Shown: positions 1-11,923 of the stretch, piece by piece | How the letters are laid out: every line of letters starts with the position of its first letter | Numbering within the stretch: position 1 is the stretch's first letter | NCBI GenBank assembly: GCA_963693305.1 | Contig: OY855904.1 | Coordinates: forward strand, 18,464,496 to 18,528,495 | Direction: 5' to 3' | DNA: 64,000 nt | Source of the DNA: Meandrina meandrites | Lineage: Eukaryota > Cnidaria > Anthozoa > Scleractinia > Meandrinidae | Program-made: the position numbers and the translations under genes | The notes under the pieces: model-generated | Databases searched by the model: none | What the model saw: the letters and a program-made list of their open reading frames with translations, nothing else | Told to the model about the DNA's origin: nothing

Positions 1-60
1 GAGGGCATTTTTTCTTAATCACGAGGGCACTTTTTGGTAATCAAGAGGGCATGATTACTT
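1..60. repeat. Edge of a GAGGGCA-type dispersed repeat
   Basis: The first 60 bases contain three spaced GAGGGCA words with TTAATCACGAGGGCA-like context. This resembles the outer sequence of the hairpin repeat at 5854-6013 (TAATCGCA...GCCCTCG). It is probably the truncated end of a related inverted-repeat element that continues left of the window. Confidence 0.3.
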
Positions 61-189
61 GATCCTGATTGGCTGAGCGCGCGTCGTCTGCACTGAGTTG
101 GTTTCCCGCTTAAAACGAGTTTGAAAAAAGTTCAGAAACGCAGTGCATCCGAGTTTGATATAAATAGAGGATATTACACGGTGGCGAGA

Positions 190-292
190 AGATATGAATT
201 TTATGTTCGAGTGGCAGAAACGATATCTCACGAGTGAGCGCAGCGAACGAGTGAGATATCGTTTTTGCCACGAGAACATTAAATTCATATCT
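190..292. repeat. Hairpin MITE with 42-bp arms
   Basis: Positions 190-231 and 251-292 are near-perfect reverse complements (start AGATATGAATTT, inner end ATATCTCAC), separated by a 19-bp loop rich in GAGTGAGCG. The fold would be a long stem, typical of a miniature inverted-repeat element. Open frames crossing it on either strand are products of the palindrome and not genes. No clear target duplication was seen. Confidence 0.7.
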
Positions 293-1128
293 TTGAGCCA
301 ACCTGTAATGTTCTTTTTATTATATGGAGACCAGATGTACCTGAAATTGCGAATTTTTATTTCATCGTTTTCGAAAAATCGAGCAAGTTTTACAAATCAC
401 CGTTCGTCTTCACAGAAAATACAAAGCACCCGTGTCCAGGATATAGAAACACTAACTGAATTCCAATCAAACAAAATACATGAAATACTTGTCAACTAAA
501 TAGCTAATACGTAAGAACTGAAAACATCACTGACTTTGACTTGAATCCGATGCGGCAATGTCTTGACCACCGATAGTTTTCAACTGCTTTTGTTTTCTTC
601 TTTACAACATCTTGCACTTTGTGCAATTCCTTGCGAAGAATTCTCTCTAAAAGCCTTGAAATCGTCAATGCTTCCATTATGTTCTCGTCCTTGAGTTTTT
701 CGGAAAACTCATTCTTTTTCGGCGCTTAATTAAACAAATTAATCCTGTTTGTCGATGCTTGCTCACAACAAACCTGAACGACACAAGAAACGTTCATTCA
801 ACAAAGTAGAAATGGCGCGAATCGTGACGTCAATGAGCGATATGACACTCGCAAGCGTGTCATACGGAAAATACGCCACTCGGGTCCCGGATGGAGTGGC
901 GTATGGAATCTACGAGTGGTTTAGTTCCCAGTAAAACACTCTCGTCCATATAATAAATGCGGTTATTTCATCAAATGTGAAAGAAAATCGGTAGGCAGAA
1001 ATGAGTGGTGCCTTTGTGGAATAGAGAGAGGACTTTTCAATCCAAATTCGTTTGTCACAGCCCGAAAAAACTTCTGGACGATTGGCGCTGCACGGAGAAT
1101 AGAAATTCATGGCGGCTGAGACCACTGA
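293..1128. other. No gene recognised
   Basis: AT-rich intergenic sequence. Short frames of 60-75 codons exist but show no domain, splice context or compositional support. Confidence 0.5.
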
Positions 1129-1532
1129 CACTCTTAAACCTGTATTTTGAAATTGAGAAATATCTTCTTAAACCAAATTAAGGTGATTTCTTATTGCAAG
1201 AAGGTTTTCTTAAATTGAGGTATCTGTTCTTGATTTAAAAGGATGTCTACTTACTTTCAAGTATTGATTTTAAGGAAGGCGAGGTTCTTAAAATAAGCCA
1301 TTAAAAAAGCTTATTTTAAGAACATCATCTTTAGAAAAACGAAGAAAAAAAATTCTGAATTTAAAAAAATACAGCAAAACAAGAAATCTTAATTTAAATT
1401 TAGTAAATGACATTTACAAAGTTAAACTGCCACGACTTAGCGGGCGCTTTTGGCCAGCGGTCACTTGTCAAAGTGTAGGCTCACATGGTTCGTTGCAGCT
1501 TCGTTTGTGTAGCGTTTTAGCCATTCTCGTCC

Positions 1533-1625
1533 CCAGAGCCCTCCGTTTATTTTGGTCACGTGGTCGGCGAAACGGAGGGCTCTGGACGCAGCCACTACCG
1601 GATGTCAGAAATTTTCTGACATCCG
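1533..1625. repeat. CCAGAGC-type hairpin repeat
   Basis: CCAGAGCCCTCCGTTT (1533-1548) pairs with AAACGGAGGGCTCTGG (1570-1585). A second small hairpin, CGGATGTCAGAAA/TTTCTGACATCCG, follows at 1599-1625. The flank CATTCTCGTCC (1522-1532) recurs in inverted orientation beside the hairpin at 4498-4539, so both belong to one MITE family. Confidence 0.6.
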
Positions 1626-1639
1626 TTCGCGCGTGTGTA

Positions 1640-4370
1640 GTAGCTTTCGACACAACTGCTCATGCTCACATGTTAATCCTGAGGGAGGGGGAGGGGAGAG
1701 AGTTTATTTGAATGGCTGATCGTGAGAAGACGTCAACAAAGCGATCAAAAGAGTCGTTGATTTTCATTTATGCTGGACGATCGAGAATTAAAGCGATCTG
1801 AAAAGTGAACAGAAAGCTCCCTTAGCCGTCGTTGCCGAGTTCAAGCGGTATTATTTTTGTGTTTTATCAACGGATGTCGAAACGTCCCATTTTCTTTAAT
1901 CAGGTATGAAAGCCGAGTACAAATGTCGGATGAATTTTGTATGTTGATGTGGAATTCTAGAAAGTCGTACTGTTCCATATAACAAGATTGTTAAAAACGG
2001 ACAATCTCAGTCGCCTTCGAGTGTTTTTGAAAAGCCACTTTAGACGTGTTCGTTAATTGAGTGGATAGATTTAGCACTGTAAATTAAAGATATTGCAAAG
2101 AAAATATAATATCAGTCTCATGGTATTGCATTTGAAAATCTTGTCTTCGATTGCGATTCGTAGTTCCACAAGAATGCCTTCCCTTTGAATTAAGATTGAT
2201 TTTCTGTCCTTATGTTTTAAATTTTATAATTAAAGTGAGCAGGTGAGGGGAAAAATCAAACTGGGAAATATTAATTTGAAGCAGGAGGGGTTGAAAGTGG
2301 ATCTGTTTTCTGTGTGTTTTTTAATATGAGTGAAAATGTTAAAATATTTTTCATCACCCCAAAAGAATTAGAACCTCCTTTAGATTTGCCAGTGATATTT
2401 TGAACCATATACTTCATGCAAAAATATTTTTCTACGAAAGATTTAGGACTCAGATTTGGCTATAACTTATAAGCTCAATAAATTATGGGAAAGAGGACCA
2501 CTCACAATGAAGAGGAGTCAGTATTTGTACTGAATAATTCTTGTGCATAGGAATGGGTGAGAAATCAGTTTAAGAACTTGACTTTTTTCTACTTTTTCAG
2601 GATGACCCTGAAGGGGGCACTTGAGATAACAATCACTTGGTAACTACAAAAACTTTCTGACAGATGTTCATTACTTATATGCCAGTGCAACATTACTTGG
2701 CAATTTATTAAAATTGTGTGCACTCCACCTAAATACTGAGACAGTAAATACTTAATTTATACTAAAATTAAATTCTTAAATCTGAAGTGAGCTAGCTCTG
2801 CTGTTGTAAAAATTATTTAAGAGGAAACAGGGTTAACAGGATATATTTTGAAACATTTGGTATCATTTTGTTAAATTAAATGAAAATAGTCACCTGTCCA
2901 CAGATGCCAACGCAAGTCTTCATGTTACTCCATAGCCCACTTTCTTATTTCTTAGGTTATCAAATACACTGAAGTGCAGGGGACAAAAAATGCCCCTTCA
3001 CTTGGGAAAGGTGAACCTATGAATTTTCTATTTTGCGAGAACAGATAGGGGGAACCTGACCCATTTTACCCATGAGCCATCCCTTTTCCCATAAATATTA
3101 TGAATGGTCATAAGGCAGCACTACTATGAAAGATTATGCAACACTATGCCCTAGGCTTGCAGTTAACAGGGTCTGGTTATTCTCAGTTTTTGTGCTTCAA
3201 CTCCATGGCAAACATCTCATCTCAAATATTGGGAGAATCGCAAACAGGTTTGTTTTGCAAACAGGTTTGACATCAGCTATAGATTAATATGTCAATGCAG
3301 CACTAAATAAATCAAGGTGAACAGGGTCACTGGGGCAAATAGCCTTTAATAACTCTAGAATTGTCAAGATTACTCTCAAGAGCACTTGTTTGTTTTAAAT
3401 CTTATTAAATATATACATGAATATAAAATGAAACAATGCCAATTTCAGTTCCTTCACCTGTCTCCCCTTATGCCAAGTGGTGCAAAGGCCAAATTATGCC
3501 AGTTCCTGCAGATGCCTGCAGTCTTTGAAGACATAAACTGTGTTACACATCCACAGTATAAGCAATGTTGGAAAACAAGTAAGTGGTTCCATCATGGAAC
3601 CAAAAATTTTTTTTTTTTTTTCCCTGGACATTTTTAACAACTACACTTTGATATTCCTTGTTCTTACTATAAACACTCAACTCACAGCTGTATATTTATT
3701 TAACACTGATAAAGCTTACTGAGTTGAAAGTCTTGAAATGATGGTGGTGGTCTGCTGAACATGTAAGAAATGTTCTAGTATATATGTTACATAAATCTTC
3801 AATCTAGTATGCTGATAAACATACTTGTAACATAATCTATTTTCTTTTGTACCTTAACAATCCGATGTATATTGCACAATGTAATTCTGTAAGCATTCAA
3901 GGTAATATATATAATCCACAGCGCAAGTTTGCACGATAATAGAAACAATTTCAAGATCGATACAAACCTTTTAGCAACATCAACTGATCAAGACCATGCA
4001 ACGACAGCAACGACAACAGAGTGTACAGAACAACATTCAACATTGTATGGGGGCAGAAAAAGGGATTTTGATTTTGGGAGACGTGATAGAGTAGAGTTCT
4101 GTTGAATTTCTAAACTTTGTCAGACTCTCAAGGCTTCAATATTCCACCAAATCAGTCAATGGAAAAATAAAAACACGAGTTTTTAAAAACATACCGCCTA
4201 CAGCAGTTTGGAAGATCGAAGACAGATTTTAAATCTGCTGATAGTGCTAAACGTTTGAAACCTAGCTCACACAGGGACTCACACAGATCATCTTCTGCTT
4301 CTCTACAACAGCCACGTATCGATAACAGTTTCGTGCGATTCATCGATTGCCGGTCGCCATAATTTTTCTA
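1640..4370. other. Interior of the 4.3-kb element, no gene recognised
   Basis: Long AT-rich stretch. Small frames such as 3386-3637 lack any recognisable domain. A T run lies at 3608-3621. I see no transposase signature. Confidence 0.4.
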
Positions 4371-4497
4371 AGAAATCTTTTTCCTGGTAATTTCCGGTCC
4401 GGAAGCAGAGTGCCGTGCGTAGTAGTGTAAAATTTTGTTTCGTGGTGCGCATTCATTCTTCATCAACCAATGAAAAAATTCGAATTAATTCCTGCGT

Positions 4498-4539
4498 CCA
4501 GAGCTACTCGTTACGCACAAATAAAACGAGTAGCTCTGG
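4498..4539. repeat. CCAGAGC-type hairpin repeat, inverted copy
   Basis: CCAGAGCTACTCGTT (4498-4512) pairs with AACGAGTAGCTCTGG (4525-4539). It is followed by GGACGAGAATGCG, the reverse complement of the flank of the 1533-1585 hairpin. The two copies lie 3 kb apart in opposite orientation. Confidence 0.6.
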
Positions 4540-4660
4540 GGACGAGAATGCGTTTTAGCGGTCGTCGAAGCGGTCATCTTTCCGAGCAGCTGGCGTCGCC
4601 TCTTTCTTCGTTTTTCAACGGCTTGGTGGCTTCTCTACTTTAACACATTTCTAGCAGCGT

Positions 4661-5188
4661 TTGTTCATCATGCGTACAACGAGCAACAGCATGTCCACGT
4701 TGACTCCGCCGACTACTCTCACAGCAGCTCGTCAACTTCGAGTTCTACGTCGACCGTCAGTCCCCGGCTTCAACTTCGACTTCTACCTCGACCGTCACAC
4801 CGGCTTCGCCTTCGTTCCTAACTGCCTCTTCGGTGGACAACAACACTCTTTCCCAGGCAATTTGAAGGGCTTTTGCGGACTCGTTACCGCTCTGCTGTCT
4901 AGATCTTCCCTTCGAGGGCACGTGGGGGAAAATATGTCCACGGCTTCTGGTTCTGTTCCATATTCCAACTCAACACCGTCGTTGTCGCCCTTGCCTTCCA
5001 CCAATTCTTGCCACTCTTCCACATTGTCATGTACAAGTTACAAGCAAAGGTGCAAGTTACAAGTGCTGAAAGCAAGAGCATCGTGTGCTGGAATTAAGAC
5101 CTTTTTTCCTTTATTTGCAGTATTCTCAAAAAGAAATCAATATTTGAATAAAAAAAATATTTCTCAAATGAAGTATCTGTTTTCTTAA
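4661..5188 (+). pseudogene. Ser/Thr-rich degenerate ORF inside the 4.3-kb element
   Basis: A frame of 175 codons starts at 4661. In the overlapping third frame, about 4720-4850 encodes a Ser/Thr-rich stretch (STSTSTSTVTPASPS-like) that stops at a TGA near 4861; the first frame then continues with a Ser-rich segment (about 4930-5040). Such low-complexity Ser-rich segments occur in cnidarian transposon-encoded proteins, so this may be the shifted remnant of an element protein. No catalytic domain is visible and function is unassigned. It could also be a chance frame. Confidence 0.25.
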
Positions 5189-5853
5189 ATTAACAATCGA
5201 GAAACCTTCATTTTAAGAAGTAAAATTTTCTTAAAGTAAGAAAGTTTTATACTAGCCAACTGGAACTAAAGATCGATTTCTTAAATTAAAAACTAACTCT
5301 TAAAGTAAGAAATTTCTCTTAAAATAAGATCTTTAATTTAAGTAAAAAAAAGTCCTTAATTTGGGATTTGTTTCAAGGAATTTGCCCTCAAAATAAGAAT
5401 TTCCCATTTAGAGTGTGAATCGACACTGAAAGATAACATTTCTTCGTTTTGCTTGCTTCGCCTTATCAGAAACAGAGCCTGGAAAGGGCATAAATTTAGT
5501 TGGTACTTACAGTTTTCGCTGTGGAAAGGAGAATGTCAGGTTCAAGAAGTTATTAAAGCTCGTTCGGACACTTTGTTTATGACTTTCATCGATGCAGCAT
5601 TTCTGCGCGGTCGGACGCCTCGTAAACAAAGGTAAATAAAATTTAAACTGCATTCAGTTTTATCTGTGAAGGAACTATTATGAGTGAATTGCACATGCTG
5701 TGTTATGCTTACTTTTACTGTTTCTCGACATAAGTTGATTATTGATGTGGTCCTTTTGCTACGAGCAAATATTCTTGCCAACCGGTTTACGCCATGGCGG
5801 ACCTCGTTTAAGTTTTCTTTTGTACACAATTTTGCCCTTTATGTGATAAACAC

Positions 5854-5935
5854 GTAATCGCAATGTGCCCTCGTGCAATTAAGGATTAATTTCACTTGCA
5901 TTTTCAAAGTTTTCCAAATTGCCCTCGTCGCTTCG

Positions 5936-5968
<33 letters not shown>

Positions 5969-6013
5969 GCGCGTGAAATTAATCCTTAATTGCCCTCGGG
6001 CCCATGCGATTAC
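5854..6013. repeat. Hairpin MITE with about 75-bp arms
   Basis: Left arm 5854-5930 (GTAATCGCA...AATTAAGGATTAATTTCAC...) and right arm 5936-6013 are imperfect reverse complements sharing AATTAAGGATTAATTTCAC, GCATTTTCAAAGTTTT and AATTGCCC. The loop is only a few bases around TCGCTTCGCGA. Downstream, TGTATTTTGAC...GTCAAAATACA (6064-6101) forms another small hairpin. Confidence 0.7.
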
Positions 6014-6101
6014 ATATACAAACAGTTGAGTGTATAGCATCACTGTATTTTTTACTCGTTGTTTGTATTTTGACTCTCCCTCCGAGCAGTGTCAAAATAC
6101 A

Positions 6102-8127
6102 GTACAACTCGTGAAAATATACATCAATACTGCACAACTATAAAAAATTAATATAAAAGAAGTTGAGTGTTAAAAGTTCCTGTCTCTAGAAAGTTTAAGA
6201 TTAGTTCTTTCTTTAAGCAACGTTTGAAGTCTTTGACTACAATTTTTTTCGAGTAAAAGAGTACAGTTTTACGTATATTATCTTTCATGCGACGCTTTTG
6301 ATTTATATTTCATTCTGAGAGAGTTTTCATTTTACCAGAAAGTTAAAACGCACCGTGAATACATTGGTTGATATGTTTCAATTCAAGAGTTTTTGGCATT
6401 ATTAAATTAACCGATTCTTTATACAGAGGTTATAAGACTTTTAACATCAGTTGGAATATCTTGTGACTTTTTTTAATCTAATTTTACTAAAGAATCATAA
6501 ACAGCTGTATCTCGCGTGTACCTAGCCTATGCAGATTCTCTTTTGACCTTTTGGGGCTCGCCGAAACATCGCGTGACGATCCGAGAGGGCGTCTGCCCGA
6601 TATTGCTACTTAATTATAGAAATAGCTTCCATCATAATTATGAAATGCTTTACCTCAGGATATTGTAATGATCAAAAAGAGTTTAAGCGCATAGTTAAGA
6701 CTTATTTTTTTAGGAAAGCTTTAAGTTAGATAGTTTCAGTTTTATAATAAATTACTGCACTAGTCTTTTCATTCAGTCTTTTATATTTTTAAGATAAGCA
6801 AATGTTAAGTTCTTATTTAGTGTTTAATATTAAGTACAATGATTGTTTCTTGTCTATAATTTGTAAAGCGCTATTAGATAGTGGTCTAGAAATAAAGTAG
6901 TAACATTTATAACTAAATCTCCTCATCATTTCATGGCAACTTTTAAAGCTCTTATAAAGTCAACTGAGTACAAATACATTTTGGCGTATATCGTTTGCTA
7001 CCGACAGCAATTTAAAATTATCACTTATATTTAATACACATGTTTGTATTATTAAAGGTGGTTCAATATTACAGTGGTAAAAGCAATATTTGCCGGTACT
7101 ATGCAAATCATAGCCTCAGGTATCAAATGTTATAATTGAAAAGTCAAAATGAGTAAATAAATTTAATTGCTCACGAAAGTTTAACTCCAGCCGAAAAACA
7201 CCTGGTAAATCATTTAATCATAATAATATTTTGTATGATACAAGGAAAGAACATATATACAATTTAAGAGTAGAAGTAGTCGATATGCCGTATGCCATCA
7301 ACTTAATCATAAACACGCGAAATACTTTTTCCGCTGTTCGGCAGCCCGCCATTCCCATATATACAATTTCGGATATGTTTATTTATGTTATATATATTCA
7401 TTGTCACCTGGTGCCATCACTCAAGTCGATAGCGTAAAAAATATTTTAAAGTCGGGATGCCTGACACGCAAACACGGCGCTGTAGGTTATTTTACAACCT
7501 ACTGTAACAATTCCTATTTATTGCATTATTATCGTGAAGTCCTGGGCACGAGTTTGTTACTAGGCGCCGTATATGTTGCTCGCGTCATGTTGTTGTACTC
7601 TACACAGAGATTAGTAGAGACTTCGAATAAATGTGTTGTGTTATCTGGAACTTCTGTGTCCTGTTTGGTTCTTCGGACAACGTTACGCCTACCTTGCTTT
7701 TAGAAAGATGACAAACAATATTTTCTGAGATATATTCCGGATACAACCTATACTTAAAAAATGCAAACTCTCTCATGTACACGGACATGCATCAGGTCTC
7801 TTTGCTTAAAAAGAAGAAATGGTGTATGTACGGGAAATTATCCCGGCGCTGATCCTTTTCACAAGTCAACTGAGGGCTGTATCTGTCGAGTTCTACAGCT
7901 TTTATTTCTTTCAATTCGTTTCGTACAATCTTTCCGTTCCGTTTAACAATCTATTCTGTTCTGTGTACAAATTACACCGCGGTTTACATATAGTTTCGAT
8001 TACAATCATGTGATAACAATATGTCTAGACAATGTGTCAATCAAGTTTGTTTATTCTCTAACAGTGTACTTGCCGCGACAGATCTTTCATTGCTTAATTT
8101 TGTAAGGAATTCTGAAAAAAAAAACAT
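6102..8127. other. No gene recognised
   Basis: AT-rich intergenic DNA downstream of the first GPCR gene. Several frames of 60-100 codons (7231-7703, 7761-8013) show no domain and overlap one another. Nothing could be assigned. Confidence 0.5.
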
Positions 8128-8133
8128 TTTATT
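8128..8133 (-). promoter_or_regulatory. Possible polyadenylation signal AATAAA
   Basis: On the minus strand AATAAA lies 13 bp after the stop codon of the GPCR gene. The very short 3' flank is unusual but compatible with a compact single-exon gene. Confidence 0.35.
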
Positions 8134-8146
8134 TTCACTTAGTTTC

Positions 8147-9085
8147 TTAACAAAGTTTGTCTAAGGTGTTCTTTATCCTACATCTCACTTCCTTTATTCT
8201 CCAGCAATAAAGAACGGGGTTCAGTGTCGAATTGAGGTAAACCAGCGTCGCCAGAAATACTTCAACTATAAGTAGAGTCGGTGTAACTACGGCAAAGGTC
8301 GTAACAGCTTTAACTGTGGCGTACGGTAGGTAGCATGCGATCAACGTAAAGTGAATCAGTAGTGCCGTTAAAACTGACTTGTTGTACTTCTTCTCGTTCA
8401 TCAAGGAACTCTTATTGGGTTGCTGGCCACCATTATCGTGAACTCTCTCCTGCTGTCGGCGCAGGACAAGGAATATTTTCGTGTAGCAGAACGTTGATAT
8501 CACCAAACAGGAAGCTATTGATACGCAACTGATTCCGAAGAAAATGCGAATGTTCCAAAGGAAAGACACGCCGGTACAAACACTCGAAATCCAGATCGCG
8601 ACCACCAAAATACGAACCCGTGCCAAAGTGGCAATCTGTCTGTATCTCATCCCCATTAACAGAGTGAGAAGTCTATCCACACTTATAGCAGTGACCGTCA
8701 TAAGGGTTACACCACATAGCACAACTGTGGGAATATAGCCAAACTTTTCAGTGTATGGACAAAGATGCCAGCGACCTCGTGATATGGACATCAAGTGAAA
8801 GATGAACAGAGGCTGGGAAACAAGGCCAACGCACAAGTCGGTGCACGCCAAATTGCTAAAAAGAAGTTTGGTTGGAGGCTGGATGGAGGTTGACTTTCGG
8901 AGGGCCATTAAAATAGCAATGTTTGCCAGAAGTGCAGCGACGGTGAGGGGAATATTTATAAGAGAAATGGCTAAACTTGAACGTTGAGCAACATATTCTG
9001 AATTTTGGATTACCTTTTGAATACGAGGACACGTGAATTGTTGAATTAAGTCAAGACCAGAATCAGCTTCCAGTGTAACGTTCAT
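8147..9085 (-). CDS. Class A (rhodopsin-like) GPCR, orphan, single exon
   Basis: This 312-residue protein has seven hydrophobic segments. Motifs seen: a short N-terminus with an NVT glycosylation site at residue 2; TM1 with LLANIAIL; TM2 with NLACTDLCVG (the conserved Asp); an ECL1 Trp and the TM3-start Cys (RGRWHLC); TM3 ending in SVDRL instead of DRY; a TM4 Trp; TM5 with FCYTKIF but no obvious Pro; TM6 ACYLP, a variant of CWxP; TM7 NSTLNPVLY, the NPxxY motif. It ends in Cys four residues after helix 8 basics (TLDKLC). Length fits a compact class A receptor. It is intronless. The start is the first Met before TM1. The ligand is unknown; in anthozoans such receptors are usually named adenosine-, melanocortin- or amine-like by weak similarity. 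It sits at the plasma membrane and is one of three related loci here. Confidence 0.88.
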   Translation of the reverse strand: MNVTLEADSGLDLIQQFTCPRIQKVIQNSEYVAQRSSLAISLINIPLTVAALLANIAILMALRKSTSIQPPTKLLFSNLACTDLCVGLVSQPLFIFHLMSISRGRWHLCPYTEKFGYIPTVVLCGVTLMTVTAISVDRLLTLLMGMRYRQIATLARVRILVVAIWISSVCTGVSFLWNIRIFFGISCVSIASCLVISTFCYTKIFLVLRRQQERVHDNGGQQPNKSSLMNEKKYNKSVLTALLIHFTLIACYLPYATVKAVTTFAVVTPTLLIVEVFLATLVYLNSTLNPVLYCWRIKEVRCRIKNTLDKLC

Positions 9086-9183
9086 CGTTTAGTTGTCGCC
9101 GTCAAGAGAGTATGATCAATGGTCTTGTTCTTCAGTCTGATTACTGTATTCTACTCTTTAAAATAAAGTAAATTTAAATATAT

Positions 9184-10480
9184 ACCAGTTGTGCATGTAT
9201 TGGTCTGGCTGCTTCACAGACCAATATTTCTCAGAGTACTTTTAATAGTCGTCATACGCAAAACAAAATAGGAGGCTTTGTTAATAAAAGCCCCATATTT
9301 ACCTCAGGGTTGACTTGCTTATCAAAGCGTGACGTATTTAGTTTGCTCCCGAACATTATCCTCCAGGAGCAATCTCACTGTTTAAATTATTTAATCTATA
9401 TGAAACAAACTTTCGGTTATCAGATAGGCACACTGTCATTGACAATTTTCTCTCAGTTTACTTTTACTGGGTTGGGTTTTTACTGTTTTGCATCAATAAA
9501 AGCCATCTGACTTAAGAGAAGAAAGGAAGAATAAAAATGCACTGAGTGCGTGTCCATCTGATTTAAGTCTTATAATTACCTGTATTTGTAATATACCTGG
9601 ACAGGAAAAAGATCGCTTATCACAGGAGATGTGCGGATATAAGTCTATGGAGATGTTACATAATACTTTATATTATGTAACATGTTCACACGCATCTATC
9701 CGCACAAAGTTGGCCAAATGTATTCAGCAACTGAAAACAGGAAATCGGGATATTGAAATATTGAAAGTATAAGACATCAGTGTCTTCGTTTTTCTTAAAT
9801 GTTTAATTTCCTTTTTACTCAGTTAAGAATTTTTTAAGGATATATTCAAAAGTATCAGCTGTCGTCTTCGCTCTATCCTTCACCAACCAAAAAGCTTTTA
9901 TCACCTGGACCACTCCGCATTTTGTTCTCTTTCAATTTTGTCAAGCACACTAGCCTTACTTTTATGTAAATAAACAAGGTGAAATGAAAATAAATACTGA
10001 ATTGGAGGTGTTCATATACACGCAATATGTTGTGTTATTTCGTTTATGTAGCCATGCCAAGAGTTCTCTCTTAAAAATCAGAGAATTTTCAATGACGAGT
10101 GAAAGAAACGATAAATAAAGGTGTTGCACTTTTGTGGTCTGAGTGATCAGACACTACTTTCTTTGTCGCGTCATTTCCCCCTAGCTTCCTGTTAGAATTT
10201 ATTCTCACTTTTCGTCTTCGTCCCAGAAATTATCCCAAAATACATTGATGATAATAGATGTTCCAGCGGATAATAGATGTTGCAGCTAAGTCATCGAATT
10301 ATTGGGAAAAATTACCTGCAGTACTTTGATGGATATTACATGTAAAACTTTGCATTTTTTCTGCGACCTACCGACAGTGTATCATAAAATTTATAAAGAA
10401 ATATAGTCGTGTTGACAAACATATAGGTGGAAAATAGCAACTATTCGTTGAAAAAAGATTCTGGAGGAATTCAGTCTATA
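9184..10480. other. Intergenic, one hairpin, no gene recognised
   Basis: At 9653-9683, ATGTTACATAATA and TATTATGTAACAT form a perfect 13-bp stem around a 5-bp loop. An outer 9-bp arm pair, GTGCGGATA (9631-9639) and TATCCGCAC (9697-9705), makes this a probable tiny MITE. The rest shows no gene. Confidence 0.45.
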
Positions 10481-10718
10481 CCCCATTCACACCAAAGCTA
10501 AAACATGTTCAAAAGCTGTTTAGTTAAACACGGTTTAAAACTGTGTTCTTCATAGAAGCTGCTAACTGATCTTTGTCGACTTCAAATTTAGCACAATGAA
10601 ATCGCAAGTTTGCGCTTACTAGAACCCTATGCAAAATTTACTCTTTCAATTTTCTGTTGCTGATTTTCATTTTGTTAAACCTGGTTTACCCAAACATGTT
10701 TCGTTAGTGTGAATGGGG
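10481..10718. repeat. MITE with CCCCATTCACAC termini
   Basis: CCCCATTCACAC (10481-10492) is the exact reverse complement of GTGTGAATGGGG (10707-10718), and AACATGTT occurs close inside both ends. The 238-bp body has no coding sequence. Confidence 0.55.
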
Positions 10719-10954
10719 CAGTAATATCAGAATGGCAGTTGAATACACCAGACAATCGATCTTGTAATGCTTGGAGTGAAAACCAACATTTCTTTTGAAA
10801 ACATATTGTTTAGTTCAGACTCTGTAGCAAACGCCAACAGAGGGCTAACATTTGTGGGGGGAAATAGCTGTTTTGTAGAAATAGATAACTCCACTTAGGT
10901 CGGTTCCTCATAGAAAACATTTCGGAAAAACTGAAACAGGATTTAATTCGGTTG

Positions 10955-11080
10955 TTAGGCGCGTGGCCTAATAATGGTAAGTGACCTGGACCCGGAATAG
11001 AGTGGTCCTGCTTTGAGCTTTTGGTCATTAGGTTGTGTTTTTGGGCAAGACATGGTAACCCTGCCAAGCCCTTACAACAA
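10955..11080 (+). repeat. Degenerate copy of the tRNA-headed SINE
   Basis: GCGTGGCCTAATAATGG, CTGGACCCGGAATAGAGTGG and TTGGGCAAGACA match, with many changes, successive blocks of the better preserved SINE at 26049-26315. This is an old copy. Confidence 0.5.
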
Positions 11081-11110
11081 GTGACAGGAAGGTGCTTTTC
11101 TAAAACAACA

Positions 11111-11365
11111 TCATCATCAGTCCTTTAAACGCCTATTGGCGCATAGGGCATCAACAAGTAGCCTCCATTCCTGTCGGTCCTTTGCAAGCCGTGAAGCTTG
11201 CCCCCAGGTAAGGTTTAGAGCCTGAAGTTATGCTTCTGCAGTTCTTCTCCAGCTGGATTTTGGACGGCCTCTTTTTCTTTTACCCTCTGGTGTCCATCTG
11301 AGAGCAACTTTAGAAATGCTGGTAGATTCTCTGCGGAGCACATGGCCAACCCAACTCCATAAAAC
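11111..11365 (-). pseudogene. LINE ORF2 C-terminal fragment
   Basis: Minus-strand translation gives WVGHVLRRES, then KVALRWTPEGKRKRGRPKS, SWRRTAEA, one TAA, then a tail including KDRQEWRLLVDALCA. This is the characteristic C-terminal part of non-LTR retrotransposon ORF2 proteins. The stop at 11117-11119 is followed by a (TGA)n tail, as in LINE 3' ends. The reverse transcriptase core is absent: a dead 5'-truncated copy. Confidence 0.8.
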
Positions 11366-11923
11366 AAGAGAACCCGTAAATAACAAACCAAGTGGTTTCT
11401 TCATTCAAAAGATTTGCTATCGTTGGTACATTTTTTTCTGAATTTAAAGAAATAGCTGGAATTGGGGAAAAAGATATTTAAGTACGATTTAAAATTAGAA
11501 ATATCCTATTCCTATTTTACAAAAAAGCATATGACTAATGGCAGCTTACTTAAGGTATAAATACAATGCAAACATCGCTGATGGCATACAAAATTAACTC
11601 GTCTATGAGGTAAATTCAAAGAATGCCACATGATATTAAGCAGTGCGTTCACATGCTACCGAAATTTCCTTATACGTATTGAACATCAAATAGCTGTCTG
11701 CAGTAGTCTTTTAGTCCATAGATTTTGAGTTTTTGTTTCTTAACTAGATTGTAAATTTTTATCCATCTAATATAAATTGTTATGATGATTATCATCATCA
11801 TTCTTGTTGTTGTTGTTGTTGTTGCTGTTATAAACATTTTTCTATCCAGTGTCTTTTTGGTGGTCTCTCCGTTTAAAGCTAAAAACTACTTTCAGTTTCT
11901 TAAGTCAATCTTCTGTTCTTTTC
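11366..11923. other. Intergenic, no gene recognised
   Basis: AT-rich sequence with a short (TTG)n run near 11802-11825. No gene is seen. Confidence 0.5.

Larger units (their letters stand above)
1129..5415. mobile_element. CACTA-like inverted-repeat element, 4.3 kb, non-autonomous
   Basis: The left end reads CACTCTTAAACC and the right end, reverse complemented, reads CACTCTAAATGG; both are flanked by TGA (1126-1128 and 5416-5418). About 280 bp inside each end is packed with short degenerate TTAAATTAAG/CTTATTTTAAG repeats in both orientations, and both ends share AAATTAAGG about 45 bp in. Termini starting CACT, 3-bp duplications and subterminal repeat arrays are typical of CACTA/EnSpm (CMC) transposons. 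No transposase with an intact frame is visible, so the copy is non-autonomous or decayed. Other DNA-transposon families with 3-bp duplications cannot be excluded. Confidence 0.5.

Noticed and set aside
194..499. 101-codon plus-strand frame at the left edge
   Set aside because: Begins inside the 42-bp-arm hairpin; the opposite strand gives near-identical peptides from the palindrome.
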